Source of the DNA: Rhodovarius lipocyclicus
GTDB taxonomy: Bacteria > Pseudomonadota > Alphaproteobacteria > Acetobacterales > Acetobacteraceae
DNA length: 64,000 nucleotides
Direction: 5' to 3'
Assembly (NCBI RefSeq): GCF_009900765.1
Contig: NZ_JAAABL010000001.1
Coordinates: 124,001-188,000 of the forward strand
This document shows, one piece after another, positions 15,259-24,197 of the stretch. Made by a program: the position numbers and the translations under genes. The number at the start of each line of letters is the position of its first letter. The first letter of the stretch is position 1. The notes under the pieces are model-generated. The model was not told where the DNA came from and searched no databases. It saw only the letters and a list, made by a program, of their open reading frames with translations.

Positions 15259-15998
15259 TTAATTCGATCTCTGCCGCTGCGCCTCGGCCTTTTTCTGCTG
15301 CCAGTCGCGCCAGAAGGCATCCAGAGCCTCGATAACCTGGTGCAGCACCGCGCGCCGGCCGGCACCAAGGCGCAGACGATCGCCCAGGATGTCGATGTCG
15401 GCGGCGGCGATACCCATGGGAACAACCCCCATGCCGCCCAGCCATCGCCGGCCCGACTGGAGGTAGGCCCAGGCCTCCCATAGCCAGCCATGGCCGGGCG
15501 TGACCTCCGGGCAGCATGGGAAGGTGGCTGCCATCTCCGGGTCCTGCGTGGCAGCCGCCAGATGCGGCCCCCATTCCAGTTGCCAGCGCAGGACCGCAGT
15601 CAGTTTCCCGCCGCGGCCTTGGCGTCGGATTCACGCCTGGCGTCGGCCCGCTCCACCGCGGAGAGCAGCATCTGATAGATTGGCGCGCCCTCCGGCATCC
15701 CGGCAAAGGCCTTCACCTGATCCAGGCTGACCTCCGTGTCGCCATCCTTCAGGCCGCGGATACCGCCGATCAGCTCTTCCACCACCAGATCGGCCAGCGC
15801 CGGCATGGTGACATTGGCAGGGGCCAGGCGCTCGGAGCCATAGAGGCGGCGCCATTCTTGGAACAGGCCGTCCAGCCGCTCCCGGTATTGCGGCGTGAAG
15901 GCGCGGGCCAGTACCTCCACCTCTCGGCCCGGCATCGGGTTCACCCAGACGCCATCCGTCATAGCCCGCTTGTCGCGCAGCAGTTCCTTGATATCCAT
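15259..15998 (-). CDS. Tail assembly chaperone G-T fusion made by -1 frameshift
   Basis: The first frame (stop 15600-15602) ends with the heptamer G_GGA_AAC (complement of 15603-15609) directly before TGA. A -1 slip there continues through LTAVLRWQLEWGPH and WLWEAWAYLQSG to TAA at 15259, giving about 246 aa instead of 132. In lambda the G and G-T chaperones are made the same way at GGGAAAG and help the tape measure and tube assemble. The second frame has no convincing start of its own near its beginning; the in-frame ATG at 15534 lacks a family-like start. The position before the tape measure fits exactly. Confidence 0.75.
15600..15998 (-). CDS. Tail assembly chaperone (G-like)
   Basis: A 132-aa mostly helical protein (MDIKELLRDKR, REVEVLARAFTPQYRERLDGLFQEWRRLY, TMPALADLVVEELIGGI). 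It lies between the tail tube gene and the tape measure, as lambda G does. ATG 15998 was chosen over the upstream frame extension, which is Ala/Pro-rich leader sequence. It is the unshifted product of the frameshift pair. Confidence 0.8.
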   Translation of the reverse strand: MDIKELLRDKRAMTDGVWVNPMPGREVEVLARAFTPQYRERLDGLFQEWRRLYGSERLAPANVTMPALADLVVEELIGGIRGLKDGDTEVSLDQVKAFAGMPEGAPIYQMLLSAVERADARRESDAKAAAGN

Positions 15999-16095
15999 GT
16001 TGATTTCCTGGGCAGGTTGGCAGGTTGGAGGGGCCGCGCGCACCTGCCGAACGCGCGGCCCCTCCTATGAGCCCGAGGCCGGCCGGCCCGATGGA

Positions 16096-17274
16096 TCAAG
16101 CGGCGATGCGATCGATGCGGAGCGTGTAGCCCAGCGTCGGATGCGGATTTCCCTCGATGTCGAACGTCGCCATCACCGGCTGGCCCGGCCCGCCGGCGGT
16201 GATCTGCGGATTCATGAGGTTGGTGTGCGGCAGCCCGATGCCATAGGTGCCGAGCGCACTGCGGGTGATGAACCCCATGACATCCGGCGTTTCCGCCCTG
16301 AACATGTCATACAGAGCAAAATCCGCGAAAAACAGCTCGCAGCTGCCCGACAGCGTGAATACGCCAGGCAGCACCCCCTGCGCCTTAGCGCTGCCGAGGG
16401 CATACTGGCCCGCCGCCCCCTCATTCGCGATGTTCAGGCCGAAGCGCGTGCAGCGCGGCTGAACCGCAGTGTTGGCGATGAAGCCGACCACGCCACCCAC
16501 AGGATCATGCACGCGGCCGGTGGGCGCGGCGATCACACTGCCGGTGCTGGCATTGGTGATCGATTTCGTTTCATCCTGCGCCAGGAGATCGAAAGTGCCG
16601 TTCAGGAACTGGCCAGTCTGGGCCTGGAGAGATGCAGAGCGCGGAAAACAACCCGGATAGCGCAAGAACATGGTGCTGCCGAAGCGGCGCTGGAGGAAGA
16701 AGCTCTGGAACTGGTTGCCGTTTCGCAGGGTGCCACTGCTGAGCACCTGATGGCCAGCGGCGGCGCTTTCCACAACCAGCGGCGTAGGCGCAATGACCCA
16801 CAGAATCGTATCGCCCACGTTGTCGAAAACCAGCACAACCTGGTTGTTTGTCGCGTTGCTGAACCCCGCCAAACGAACGAACTGGCCAGGCTCGATGCCC
16901 GCGAAAAGACCGGGGGTCGTAGTCTCGATACGATTGAATGCCGCCACGGACACCGTGCTGCTCGTGATTGCTGGCCCGGCGGCCCAGTCGTTGCCCAGCA
17001 GGCCGGCCAGCAGATCGTCATAGGCACCATAGCTAAAGCCAAACCCGATCTGCCCGCCCGCCTCTTCCGAGAGGGTAACGGCGGCGGCAGCCTGGCGATC
17101 CGCACGGATCTCCTGCGGGCGGCCACGGCGCTTCTGGCCGCGCATGTTGACGCTGGTATACCGGAGCGCCTTGAAGGCCACGGACGGCAGCGTCGCCCAG
17201 ACGCTCTCTATCGCGTAGCTGATCTCGGTGTCCTCGGCGGCAAAACCCGCCGCGTAGCCAGTGGTAGGGGCCAT
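16096..17274 (-). CDS. Major tail tube protein
   Basis: A 392-aa protein fitting the Phage_tube_2 type: AAEDTEISYAIESVW near the start, KALRYTSVNMRGQKRRGRPQEIR, repeated beta-rich blocks and a GNPHPTLGYTLRIDRIAA end. It polymerises as hexameric rings that form the tail tube. It follows the terminator/connector genes and precedes the chaperones, the standard order. Confidence 0.82.
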   Translation of the reverse strand: MAPTTGYAAGFAAEDTEISYAIESVWATLPSVAFKALRYTSVNMRGQKRRGRPQEIRADRQAAAAVTLSEEAGGQIGFGFSYGAYDDLLAGLLGNDWAAGPAITSSTVSVAAFNRIETTTPGLFAGIEPGQFVRLAGFSNATNNQVVLVFDNVGDTILWVIAPTPLVVESAAAGHQVLSSGTLRNGNQFQSFFLQRRFGSTMFLRYPGCFPRSASLQAQTGQFLNGTFDLLAQDETKSITNASTGSVIAAPTGRVHDPVGGVVGFIANTAVQPRCTRFGLNIANEGAAGQYALGSAKAQGVLPGVFTLSGSCELFFADFALYDMFRAETPDVMGFITRSALGTYGIGLPHTNLMNPQITAGGPGQPVMATFDIEGNPHPTLGYTLRIDRIAA

Positions 17275-17277
17275 GGA

Positions 17278-17481
17278 TTAATCCTCCTCGGAAAACAGGC
17301 GTGCGGTGCAGCCGGCGGGGATGGCGGGGCCGATGGCCTGGGGCAGCACCTGGCGCTCAAAGGGCTCGCCGTCAGGGCCCAGGATGTCCCATGCGATATG
17401 CCCCTCGGGGATTTCGGCCGGCGTCGGGCCAGCCGGGGGCGGCGGCGCCTCGACGGGCGCGTAATCGGGATCGATGTCCAT
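17278..17481 (-). CDS. Small Pro-rich phage protein (67 aa)
   Basis: An acidic, proline-rich N-terminal half (PVEAPPPPAGPTPAEIPEG) and a small C-terminal half (AIPAGCTARLFSEED). It lies directly upstream of the tail tube gene (3-bp gap) in the same operon. No family recognised; perhaps a small tail accessory protein. Confidence 0.55.
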   Translation of the reverse strand: MDIDPDYAPVEAPPPPAGPTPAEIPEGHIAWDILGPDGEPFERQVLPQAIGPAIPAGCTARLFSEED

Positions 17482-17490
17482 GGTGGCTCC

Positions 17491-17907
17491 TCAGCCGGTC
17501 AGCACGGTCTGCGTGCGGAAGAAAATCTGGAGGTGCAGGACCCAGTAGGCCCCGTCCTCAGAGGCCTCGCCCTCCTGGAGCTCGAAGCCGTCCCAGATGA
17601 CGGCTCCGGTAGGCCGGTCGCGGGTCGCGGCGCGGAAGGCCGCGATGATGCTGTCGGCGATGCCGCGGGCCTTCATCGTGCCCGTCCCGGCCGGAACAAC
17701 GATGGTGCACTCGATGGCGCCGCGCTCGACCCAGATGGGATTGGCGCCCATTTCAGCCGGCTCGCCCTCTGCGGCGCGGGCACCGACGCGCACGAAGCCC
17801 TCGCCGTTTGCCGGCGCCGCGAAGCGTTGGTTGGGCCAGGCAAAGGTGACATCGGGCACGGTGGACAGAATGGCTTCGGCGGCGGCCCAGACGGCGAAGG
17901 TGGCCAT
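17491..17907 (-). CDS. Tail terminator (DUF4128-like)
   Basis: A 138-aa protein: FAVWAAAEAILSTVPDVTFAWPNQRF, an ARAAEGEPAEMG stretch and a beta-rich C-terminus (AYWVLHLQIFFRTQT). Size and place, between the head-closure gene and the tube gene, match tail terminators that cap the tube and dock to the head. The ATG overlaps the previous stop by one base. Confidence 0.68.
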   Translation of the reverse strand: MATFAVWAAAEAILSTVPDVTFAWPNQRFAAPANGEGFVRVGARAAEGEPAEMGANPIWVERGAIECTIVVPAGTGTMKARGIADSIIAAFRAATRDRPTGAVIWDGFELQEGEASEDGAYWVLHLQIFFRTQTVLTG

Positions 17908-18317
17908 CAGGCGATCACCAGGCGGTCGCCGCCTTCGGTGGCCAGCAGGTCGCCGGCCTCGGTCTGCGCGCGGTCGCCACGGCGAGCATCGGCGGTGCCG
18001 GCACCGCGCAGCCACAGGTCATACCCGCCCAGCACTCCGCGCACGCGCCGTTCCTTCGCGCCCATGAGGGTCCAGAGCTTGCCGTCCTGCTCCAGGACGT
18101 CGCCGGGTTCGGGCCCGCCGAGAAGCGGAAAGTCGCCATCCACCACAGCCCGCGCGTCGCCCTGGCGGATTTGGCCCACCAGCTGCTCGGGGCTGTAGCT
18201 GGTGATGAAGGCCCGGCAGGGGTCAGTGCCGAACTGCTCCGTGGTGCCGATGCGGCGGCGCAGTTCGGCCGGCGCGCCATGGCGGGTCAGCATGCGGGAG
18301 GTGACATCCGCGATCAC
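17907..18317 (-). CDS. Head closure / head-tail joining protein
   Basis: A 136-aa protein containing TRHGAPAELRRRIGTTEQFGTDPCRAFITSY and GKLWTLMGAKERRV, reminiscent of small beta-barrel stoppers. The GTG start at 18317 gives a 4-bp overlap with the preceding gene; a TTG at 18332 is the alternative. The position between connector and tail terminator supports the role; the family is not certain. Confidence 0.6.
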   Translation of the reverse strand: MIADVTSRMLTRHGAPAELRRRIGTTEQFGTDPCRAFITSYSPEQLVGQIRQGDARAVVDGDFPLLGGPEPGDVLEQDGKLWTLMGAKERRVRGVLGGYDLWLRGAGTADARRGDRAQTEAGDLLATEGGDRLVIA

Positions 18318-18550
18318 AGGCTGGCAGCCCAAGCCTGATAGCCCGCCGGCAGGACGATCGCAGTGCGATCCTCAGCCGAGATGGTCAGGGCCGTGCGCAG
18401 CGCCTGGTAGGTCGCTTCAAGCTCACCCTCCAACAGCCGTGCCCGCGCCTCTGATCGTGCGGCCTCATCAGCAGCACGGTTGCGCTGTTCGGCCAACACG
18501 CTGCTGGCCATCATGCGGCCCGCTTTGTGCAGGTCTTCGGTGGCGCTCAT
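18314..18550 (-). CDS. Small helical phage protein (78 aa)
   Basis: A mostly helical, Ala/Glu/Arg-rich protein (ARSEARARLLEGELEATYQALRTALTIS) of unknown family. 4-bp overlaps on both sides (18547-18550, 18314-18317) couple it to the fibre-like gene and the head-closure gene, supporting that it is translated. Possibly a head-tail interface accessory. Confidence 0.6.
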   Translation of the reverse strand: MSATEDLHKAGRMMASSVLAEQRNRAADEAARSEARARLLEGELEATYQALRTALTISAEDRTAIVLPAGYQAWAASL

Positions 18551-19812
18551 TCCGGCATCCATTTCACGGTTCCATCCGCCGTGCGGTACAGGTCGCCGGG
18601 CTTCAGGACAGAGTCGCCCTGCAGCGGCAACGACCGGAGAGACAAGGGCGGCGCCCCTGCGGCACGCGGCCCGATGACCAAGGTGGCCTCGCTAACCGAG
18701 CCCTCGACATCACCAATCAGGCTAGGGTCACAGCCCGGCTCAATCACGAGGCCGGGCCCGGAGAAGCCAGGCAGGGGTGCCGCGATGCGCAGCCCCTCCT
18801 CACGCCAATCAGCCAGCAATCCGCCAAACCGGAAGCGGCTTCTGGCATCGTAAGTGCCGTAGACCGAGCCCCCGCCGCCGCCTATCCGTAGGCCGTAGAC
18901 TGCGGCATCGCCCGCCCCAGCGTCGGTGCCGGACTGAATCGTGTCGCCATTGAGCCCTGAGAACCCGGCGGCGGAAAACATGGCCAGGAGCGGACGGGTG
19001 CTGTCGCCAACGCGCGATCCCGTGGGATCGAGGGCCGCTTCCTCACCGGTCAGCGGGCGAGTAACCAGGCTGATGCCAAAGCTACCCGAACATCCGGGCC
19101 CGAGGGCCGTCAGGTCGTTAAAGGCATGCAGCCTGACCGACTTGCCGACAAACCAGTTCGGGGCATCTCGCGTGCGTCCCCCGATCACATCCCCGGCAGG
19201 CGCATCCATAACGATGCAGTCCTCGGCCCAGAGGTTCCAGTCCTCCTGGATCAGCCCTTTGTAGGCATAGGTCACGTTGTAATTGGCGGTGTGTTCGCTG
19301 CGCGTCCCGTTGCCGGCGCTCAGGATGGCACCGATGGCGCACTCGGTGCGATGGCTCATCAGGGTGCCAGTGGCCGGAGCGGTAATACCATTCCCGCCCA
19401 GCACGTTCACCGCCCACCCGACTGGCGCATAGCTGTTCGCATCATCAGATGGCGCGTTGTTGCGCCACCAGAACTGCGACCGGCCCAGATCATCCACCGT
19501 GTATGGGTGGGCATTGGAGGCGCTGTGGTACAGGAAGAAGCCCTCGCCACCATTGCTGCCAATATCGACGCCCATCTGGAATTCATTGCCGAAAGTGACG
19601 CTGGTGCGGCGGGAGTCGCCGGCGGGTGACAGGTGCAACCCGGCAATCGGCGATCCTGACGATCCCAGCGCATCCATAACACCACCCATGATGTGCGACA
19701 CAACGGCGGCAAAGGGCAACTTCGCGCTGGTATTGCCCTGGGTAAGCAGCAGCAGATCGTCATCGGCCAGAGTCCCCGCAGCCGGAAGTTGCGGGATCTT
19801 GATGTCGGGCAT
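18547..19812 (-). CDS. Fibre-like virion protein within the head/connector cluster
   Basis: A 421-aa protein. The N-terminal KIPQLPAAGTLADDDLLLLTQGN is a motif common at the start of tail fibres and tailspikes, where it forms the virion attachment part. The rest is beta-rich with Gly/Asp/Asn loops (SNAHPYTVDDLG, GPGLVIEPGCDPSLIG) like a trimeric fibre. It sits between the gp6-type connector and head-closure genes, so it may be a head or neck fibre. This role is inference. Confidence 0.62.
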   Translation of the reverse strand: MPDIKIPQLPAAGTLADDDLLLLTQGNTSAKLPFAAVVSHIMGGVMDALGSSGSPIAGLHLSPAGDSRRTSVTFGNEFQMGVDIGSNGGEGFFLYHSASNAHPYTVDDLGRSQFWWRNNAPSDDANSYAPVGWAVNVLGGNGITAPATGTLMSHRTECAIGAILSAGNGTRSEHTANYNVTYAYKGLIQEDWNLWAEDCIVMDAPAGDVIGGRTRDAPNWFVGKSVRLHAFNDLTALGPGCSGSFGISLVTRPLTGEEAALDPTGSRVGDSTRPLLAMFSAAGFSGLNGDTIQSGTDAGAGDAAVYGLRIGGGGGSVYGTYDARSRFRFGGLLADWREEGLRIAAPLPGFSGPGLVIEPGCDPSLIGDVEGSVSEATLVIGPRAAGAPPLSLRSLPLQGDSVLKPGDLYRTADGTVKWMPE

Positions 19813-19830
19813 GTTGGGGATCCTCGGGGG

Positions 19831-20442
19831 CTAGAGCCGGTAGAGGTGATACGGGGCGAGCGCGTCAAGCTCGGGCGCATTCAGCTTATCGGGGTCGAAG
19901 TAGGAGACATTGCCCACGCCCTCCGCGCTCTCGCTGCGGATGCGCAGATCCTCGCCCTGGCCCTGGTACATGCGGGCCGCACGGTCGATGCAGATGCCCC
20001 GGACATCGCCCGGCAGGTCGCTGCCGTCCTGGCTCGGGAGCAGCCAGCCCGCGCTGTACTCCACCACCACCTTCGCGGCGCGCCAGGCGCAGCGGGCGTC
20101 ACCGGAGAGGCGATGGAGGATACCGGCGGGCTGATCCACCTCGAAATCCGTGCCCTCGACCAGGGTGGTGCCGTCCAGCACCACGGAGGTGACGGCATGC
20201 ACGCGGTCGCGGCCGAGGATCAGCGGCTTCATCGGGCCGGCCGGCCGGAATGTCTCCCGCACCGCCTCCCGCCCGAAGACGCGGCCATTGCAGGCGCCGG
20301 AGATGGCATCGCTGGCGCGCAGGATCAGCGCACCGATTCCCGGCGGCGAGTCGGACAGCCCCAGGGCCGCCGCCACATCGGCGGCGGTCGCGAGCAGGCG
20401 GTCCGGCGCGGGGGTGACGACGGTCAGGATGCTGTCCGACAT
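19831..20442 (-). CDS. Head-tail connector (gp6-type adaptor)
   Basis: A 203-aa protein with an N-terminal LLATAADVAAALGLSDSPPG helix region, SDAISGACNGRVFGREAVRETF and the conserved-looking KVVVEYSAGW typical of phiE125 gp8/HK97 gp6-type adaptors, which bind under the portal. Position after capsid and decoration-like genes matches. Confidence 0.78.
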   Translation of the reverse strand: MSDSILTVVTPAPDRLLATAADVAAALGLSDSPPGIGALILRASDAISGACNGRVFGREAVRETFRPAGPMKPLILGRDRVHAVTSVVLDGTTLVEGTDFEVDQPAGILHRLSGDARCAWRAAKVVVEYSAGWLLPSQDGSDLPGDVRGICIDRAARMYQGQGEDLRIRSESAEGVGNVSYFDPDKLNAPELDALAPYHLYRL

Positions 20443-20450
20443 GGCCGGAC

Positions 20451-20879
20451 TCAGACCGGCGGGTTCGGCGTGGGGGCCTGGGCCGGGTGGCCAAGGATGG
20501 CCAGGGCCGCCATCGGCGCCGCACCCGTGTTGTTGGCGGGCGTCACGGTCAGGCGCACATAGCGCTTGTCGCCCGCATAGCCGATCTTCCTGGTCTCCGC
20601 GTCATCGGCGAAGGTGAATCCGGCCAGGGCCGTGGTACCCACCAGCGAGGCCGCCGGCACTGCCGCCGCATCGGACAGGTTCGCGGCATCGCCATGCTCC
20701 ACCGTGACGGCGAAGGTGGCGTCGGCATCGGCGAGGGTGCCGGTCACAATGGCGAAGGTCAGGCTATCGAAGCCCAGCCGGTCGATGATGGAGCCCACCT
20801 GGGCCGTGTTGTCGGTGATCGCGGCGGCGGCCGGCGCCAGCGCGGGCAGCACATGGATGTCGTTCATCAGGTCGCGCAT
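20451..20879 (-). CDS. Putative capsid decoration / head accessory protein
   Basis: A 142-aa beta-rich protein (GFDSLTFAIVTGTLADADATFAVTVEHGD; RYVRLTVTPANN) encoded right after the major capsid protein. AGGAG lies about 9 bases before ATG 20879; a second in-frame ATG at 20867 is also possible. Soluble beta-sandwich proteins in this place often decorate HK97-fold heads; the role is inferred. Confidence 0.55.
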   Translation of the reverse strand: MRDLMNDIHVLPALAPAAAAITDNTAQVGSIIDRLGFDSLTFAIVTGTLADADATFAVTVEHGDAANLSDAAAVPAASLVGTTALAGFTFADDAETRKIGYAGDKRYVRLTVTPANNTGAAPMAALAILGHPAQAPTPNPPV

Positions 20880-20947
20880 GACGCGGCGCTCCTATGGCAT
20901 GAGGATGAAGATGGAATGCGAGGCCGCCAGGCCCCGCACCAGAGGGC

Positions 20948-22282
20948 TCAGGCGAAGCGGATGTGCTTGATCGCCTCGAAGTTCACGACGCCGCCGCCGA
21001 AGCGGACCCGCGTCCAGAACTTGACGTAGGGCTTGGCGGTCAGGTGATCGCGGATCACCGTGATGCCCAGCCGGTCCACGATCTGGTAGCCCTCCTGGAA
21101 GTCGCCGAACGACATGGAGAGGCTGCTGGCGCCGAGCGTCGGCATGTCCTGCGCCACCGTCACCGGGAAGCCGATGATCTGCTGGGGCTGGCCCTGCTGC
21201 AGGCCCGGCTGCCACAGGTACTGGCCCTGGCCATCCTTGAACTTCCGGATCTTGGTGATGACCTCGCGGCGCGTCACCCAGCGGGCGTTCTGCAGGTAGG
21301 CATCCTTGAAGGCGCCCACCATGTCGAACAGGATGTCACCGGGGCTGGAGGCGGCGAAATCCCCGTTCACGCCCGTGCCGATCACCTGCAGCGTGCCCCA
21401 CGCCCGCGTGTCGTCGCCCGTCGTGGCCACCGGATAGGCCGTGAAGCCGCGTGGCTCATTCGCCCCGCTGCCCAGCACGAAACGGCGGTTCTGGCCGCGG
21501 GCGATGCGATCAGCCGTCTTGCGGGCCAGCCAGGCCTCCACATCCACCGAGGCATCCTCCAGCAGCTTCTGGGTCGCACGCGGCTCGACCGCCCCTTCCC
21601 ACACCGGGATGCGCCAGGTGCCGACCTGCGGCGTGCTGGTCTCGCTCGGCCCCGTGGTCTCGTTCAGCATCACCATGTCGGCGGCCTGATCGAGATCGTT
21701 CATGCCCTCCAGCGCGTCGGTGCTGATGGTCTGCACATTCGCGATCTGGCGGATGGGCGAGGTCTCATAGACCCGCTGCACGATGCGGCCCGTGGTGTCG
21801 GCGTGCACCAGGTAGCCGCCATCCGGGTTGGAGCCGGAGGACATCGCCTTGCGCTCGGCATCGGACAGGCGGTTGTCGCCGCCGCGCAGGTAGGACTTGA
21901 AACCCTCGCGGTAGGATTTGAGGCCGTCCGCATCGATCTCCGGGCCCATGGGGCGCTGGAGCACGCCGGCATGCGACCGCAGCAGGTCGTTCATGGACTT
22001 CAGCTCGGCTTCGAGCATGTTGCCCGCCTCGCCGCCCCCGCCGGGGCGGTTCAGGCGCTTCTCCAGGTCATCGAGGCGCTTCTGCTCGGCGGCGTGCTTC
22101 GCCTCCAGCGCGTCCTTCGCGCTGCTGAGCCTGTCCAGCGCCTCGTTGACCTTCGCCAGGTCGGCGGGCGCGGCCTTCACACCGGCCTTCACCTCCGCCA
22201 GTTCGGTCTCGACCTTCTGCTTGAAGTCGGCGTGTGCGCGGCCCAGCTGGTCGATGATCTGCTCCATATTGTCGAGCGGCAT
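20948..22282 (-). CDS. HK97-fold major capsid protein with N-terminal scaffold domain
   Basis: A 444-aa protein. Residues 1 to about 115 form a coiled-coil delta domain (EQIIDQLGRAHADFKQK; LDRLSSAKDALEAKHAAEQK) that acts as scaffold and is removed by the protease. The rest is a clear HK97-family capsid: GGYLVHADTTGRIVQRVYETSPIRQIA, WLARKTADRIARGQNRRFVLGSGANEPRGFT, RWVTRREVITKIRKFKDGQGQYLW, GFPVTVAQDMP and GYQIVDRLGITVIRD. It directly follows the protease gene. Confidence 0.95.
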   Translation of the reverse strand: MPLDNMEQIIDQLGRAHADFKQKVETELAEVKAGVKAAPADLAKVNEALDRLSSAKDALEAKHAAEQKRLDDLEKRLNRPGGGGEAGNMLEAELKSMNDLLRSHAGVLQRPMGPEIDADGLKSYREGFKSYLRGGDNRLSDAERKAMSSGSNPDGGYLVHADTTGRIVQRVYETSPIRQIANVQTISTDALEGMNDLDQAADMVMLNETTGPSETSTPQVGTWRIPVWEGAVEPRATQKLLEDASVDVEAWLARKTADRIARGQNRRFVLGSGANEPRGFTAYPVATTGDDTRAWGTLQVIGTGVNGDFAASSPGDILFDMVGAFKDAYLQNARWVTRREVITKIRKFKDGQGQYLWQPGLQQGQPQQIIGFPVTVAQDMPTLGASSLSMSFGDFQEGYQIVDRLGITVIRDHLTAKPYVKFWTRVRFGGGVVNFEAIKHIRFA

Positions 22283-22292
22283 GATGGTCTCC

Positions 22293-22964
22293 TCAGGATT
22301 CGATGGTGGTGAGCAGCCGCTTCAGCGCGGCCGAAACGCTCGCCTCATCAGCATCCCGCTGGGGCAGAGCCTTGAAGCCCGAGGCGATGATCGCCTTGGC
22401 TTCGGACCGGCTGAACCCTGCGTCTCGCAAGGCCCGCTCGGCATCTCGTTCGGTCAGACCAGCACCGGATTTCACATCGGTGATGTTGGCCTTCCGGTTG
22501 GCGGGGAAGGTGACGATGGAGACCTCGAACAGGTCCAGCTTCGTCAGCCGGCGCCGGGGGTCCTCCGGCTTTGTCCGCATTTCGAAGGCAGCGGCGCGGT
22601 ACCCGATGCTCATGCCCTTGATAGCCGGGCGCGGCTCCATCTTCAGCAGCGTGTAGACCTCCCGCCCACGGGGCGTGTCGGCCAGCTTGCCGGTCACCTT
22701 CAGGCCGATCCCGTCTTCCGCCAGGTCAGTCCAGATGCCGATGGGCGTGTTGTCCTCGGCGGTCAGGCCACCATGCTGCAGGAGCATGGAGGGCCAGTCG
22801 CCCGAGGCCTTCGCCTCCGCCAGGGTTGCCGCGAAGGCGCCTGGCTCGATCACATCGCCATAGCTGTCGATGTTGCCGAACACCGCGCCGTAGCCCGAGA
22901 AGGTCATGTCGGCGCTGTCCGACGCGAGCTTCACCTCGCGCAGGCCGAAAATGCTGCGTTCCAT
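22293..22964 (-). CDS. HK97-family prohead protease
   Basis: A 223-aa serine protease. TFSGYGAVFGNIDSYGDVIEPGAF is the family N-terminal block, LLQHG carries the likely catalytic His and KGMSIGY the Ser. The following LDLFEVSIVTFPAN is also typical. The C-terminal extension (about 165-223) is helical. It matures the head by removing the capsid delta domain and sits between portal and capsid genes, the canonical order. Confidence 0.93.
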   Translation of the reverse strand: MERSIFGLREVKLASDSADMTFSGYGAVFGNIDSYGDVIEPGAFAATLAEAKASGDWPSMLLQHGGLTAEDNTPIGIWTDLAEDGIGLKVTGKLADTPRGREVYTLLKMEPRPAIKGMSIGYRAAAFEMRTKPEDPRRRLTKLDLFEVSIVTFPANRKANITDVKSGAGLTERDAERALRDAGFSRSEAKAIIASGFKALPQRDADEASVSAALKRLLTTIES

Positions 22965-22973
22965 TGGTATCCC

Positions 22974-24197
22974 CTATGGGTTCGGCGTCGGCGGCGTGGT
23001 GGCGGGCTTGGGCGGCTGAGGCTGCCCGCGTCCCCATTCCACCTCGTCCATATCCTCGAAGGCGCGGACCTCGTTGATCTCCATCCAGGCCGGAGAACCG
23101 CCCGCCCCGAGCGCCCGGGCGTAGAATTCCGATCGGTCCTTCGCCGCGCCCCGCAGCAGCTCGGCATCCAGGAATTTGGGGTACATGCCCGCAGCCCGCT
23201 CGGCAGGGGTCAGCAGCGAGCGCTGGACCGAGGCCTCGAAGCGCCGATGCCAGGGCCGGATGGTATGGACAGCGTGCGCCAGAAACATCTGCTCGGCGCT
23301 GGCATAGGTGCTGGCCTTGTCCGAATAGCCCACCATGATCGGCATCACGCCGAAGGCGCGGCAGATTTCCTCGATCTGGTGGCGCCGTGTCTCCAGGTGC
23401 TGCGCATCCACACCACTCATGGTCAGCGGCGTCCATTTCGCCGCGCGGTCCAGCAGCAGCGGCTTGCCGGCATGGTGGGCGCCGGCATTGTGCTGCTCGA
23501 TCCAGTTCCGCAGGAACTTGTACTGGTCGGGGGTCATCGAACCTTCGACCGAGTACATACCTGTGCTCTGCACCCCGTTCTTGTGCAGGCTGGCATGCGA
23601 GGTTTCGAGTGCGACCGACAGGCCGATCGCCTCGCGCGCCATGCGCAGCGGCTCCATGCCCATCCAGCTGTTCCAGGACGGTCCGCGCAGGTGCCAGATG
23701 GCCTCGGCCGGGAACTGCTGCGCGATTCCTGCCTCGCTGGTGACGGTATAGGTCAGCCGCAGATCGGCGCCGCGCTTCACCGTGACGCGGGAGGGGTCCA
23801 GCGGCAGCAGCTCGGTGATCTGGCCGCGCACGCGGTTGATGAAGACGTAGGCATTGCCCAGCAGCGCGACGTGGATGGCAAGCGTCTCGCGGAACTCCAG
23901 GCCCGATTGCCAGTCGTTCGGCGCCACCGCCAGCAGATCCTGCAACGGATGGTCGGTTGCCACCTCACGCCGGCCGGTGCTGGCGTCCTTCCGGAACACC
24001 TTCAACGGCACCGTGGCAATGCCATCGGCGATGACCAGCACGCAGCGCAGCACGGCGGTGACCTGCATGGCCGTGTCTGCCGTCAGCGTGATGCCGGCCT
24101 TCGTCTCCCGGCCACCGAACAGGCGGCGGAACACCTCTTCCCAGCTCTCACCGGCCGCCTTTCGCTGGAACGGCCAGAGGCGCGTCAATACCGACAT
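22974..24197 (-). CDS. HK97-type portal protein
   Basis: A 407-aa portal: VTAVLRCVLVIADGIATVPLKVFR, NDWQSGLEFRETLAIHVALLGNAYVFI, FLRNWIEQHNAGAHHAGKPLLLDRAAKWTPL and the C-terminal YPKFLDAELLRGAAKDRSEF all match the HK97 type. It forms the dodecameric DNA gateway at the head vertex. AGGAGG lies about six bases before ATG 24197, which touches the terminase stop; the GTG one codon earlier is less likely. Confidence 0.94.
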   Translation of the reverse strand: MSVLTRLWPFQRKAAGESWEEVFRRLFGGRETKAGITLTADTAMQVTAVLRCVLVIADGIATVPLKVFRKDASTGRREVATDHPLQDLLAVAPNDWQSGLEFRETLAIHVALLGNAYVFINRVRGQITELLPLDPSRVTVKRGADLRLTYTVTSEAGIAQQFPAEAIWHLRGPSWNSWMGMEPLRMAREAIGLSVALETSHASLHKNGVQSTGMYSVEGSMTPDQYKFLRNWIEQHNAGAHHAGKPLLLDRAAKWTPLTMSGVDAQHLETRRHQIEEICRAFGVMPIMVGYSDKASTYASAEQMFLAHAVHTIRPWHRRFEASVQRSLLTPAERAAGMYPKFLDAELLRGAAKDRSEFYARALGAGGSPAWMEINEVRAFEDMDEVEWGRGQPQPPKPATTPPTPNP

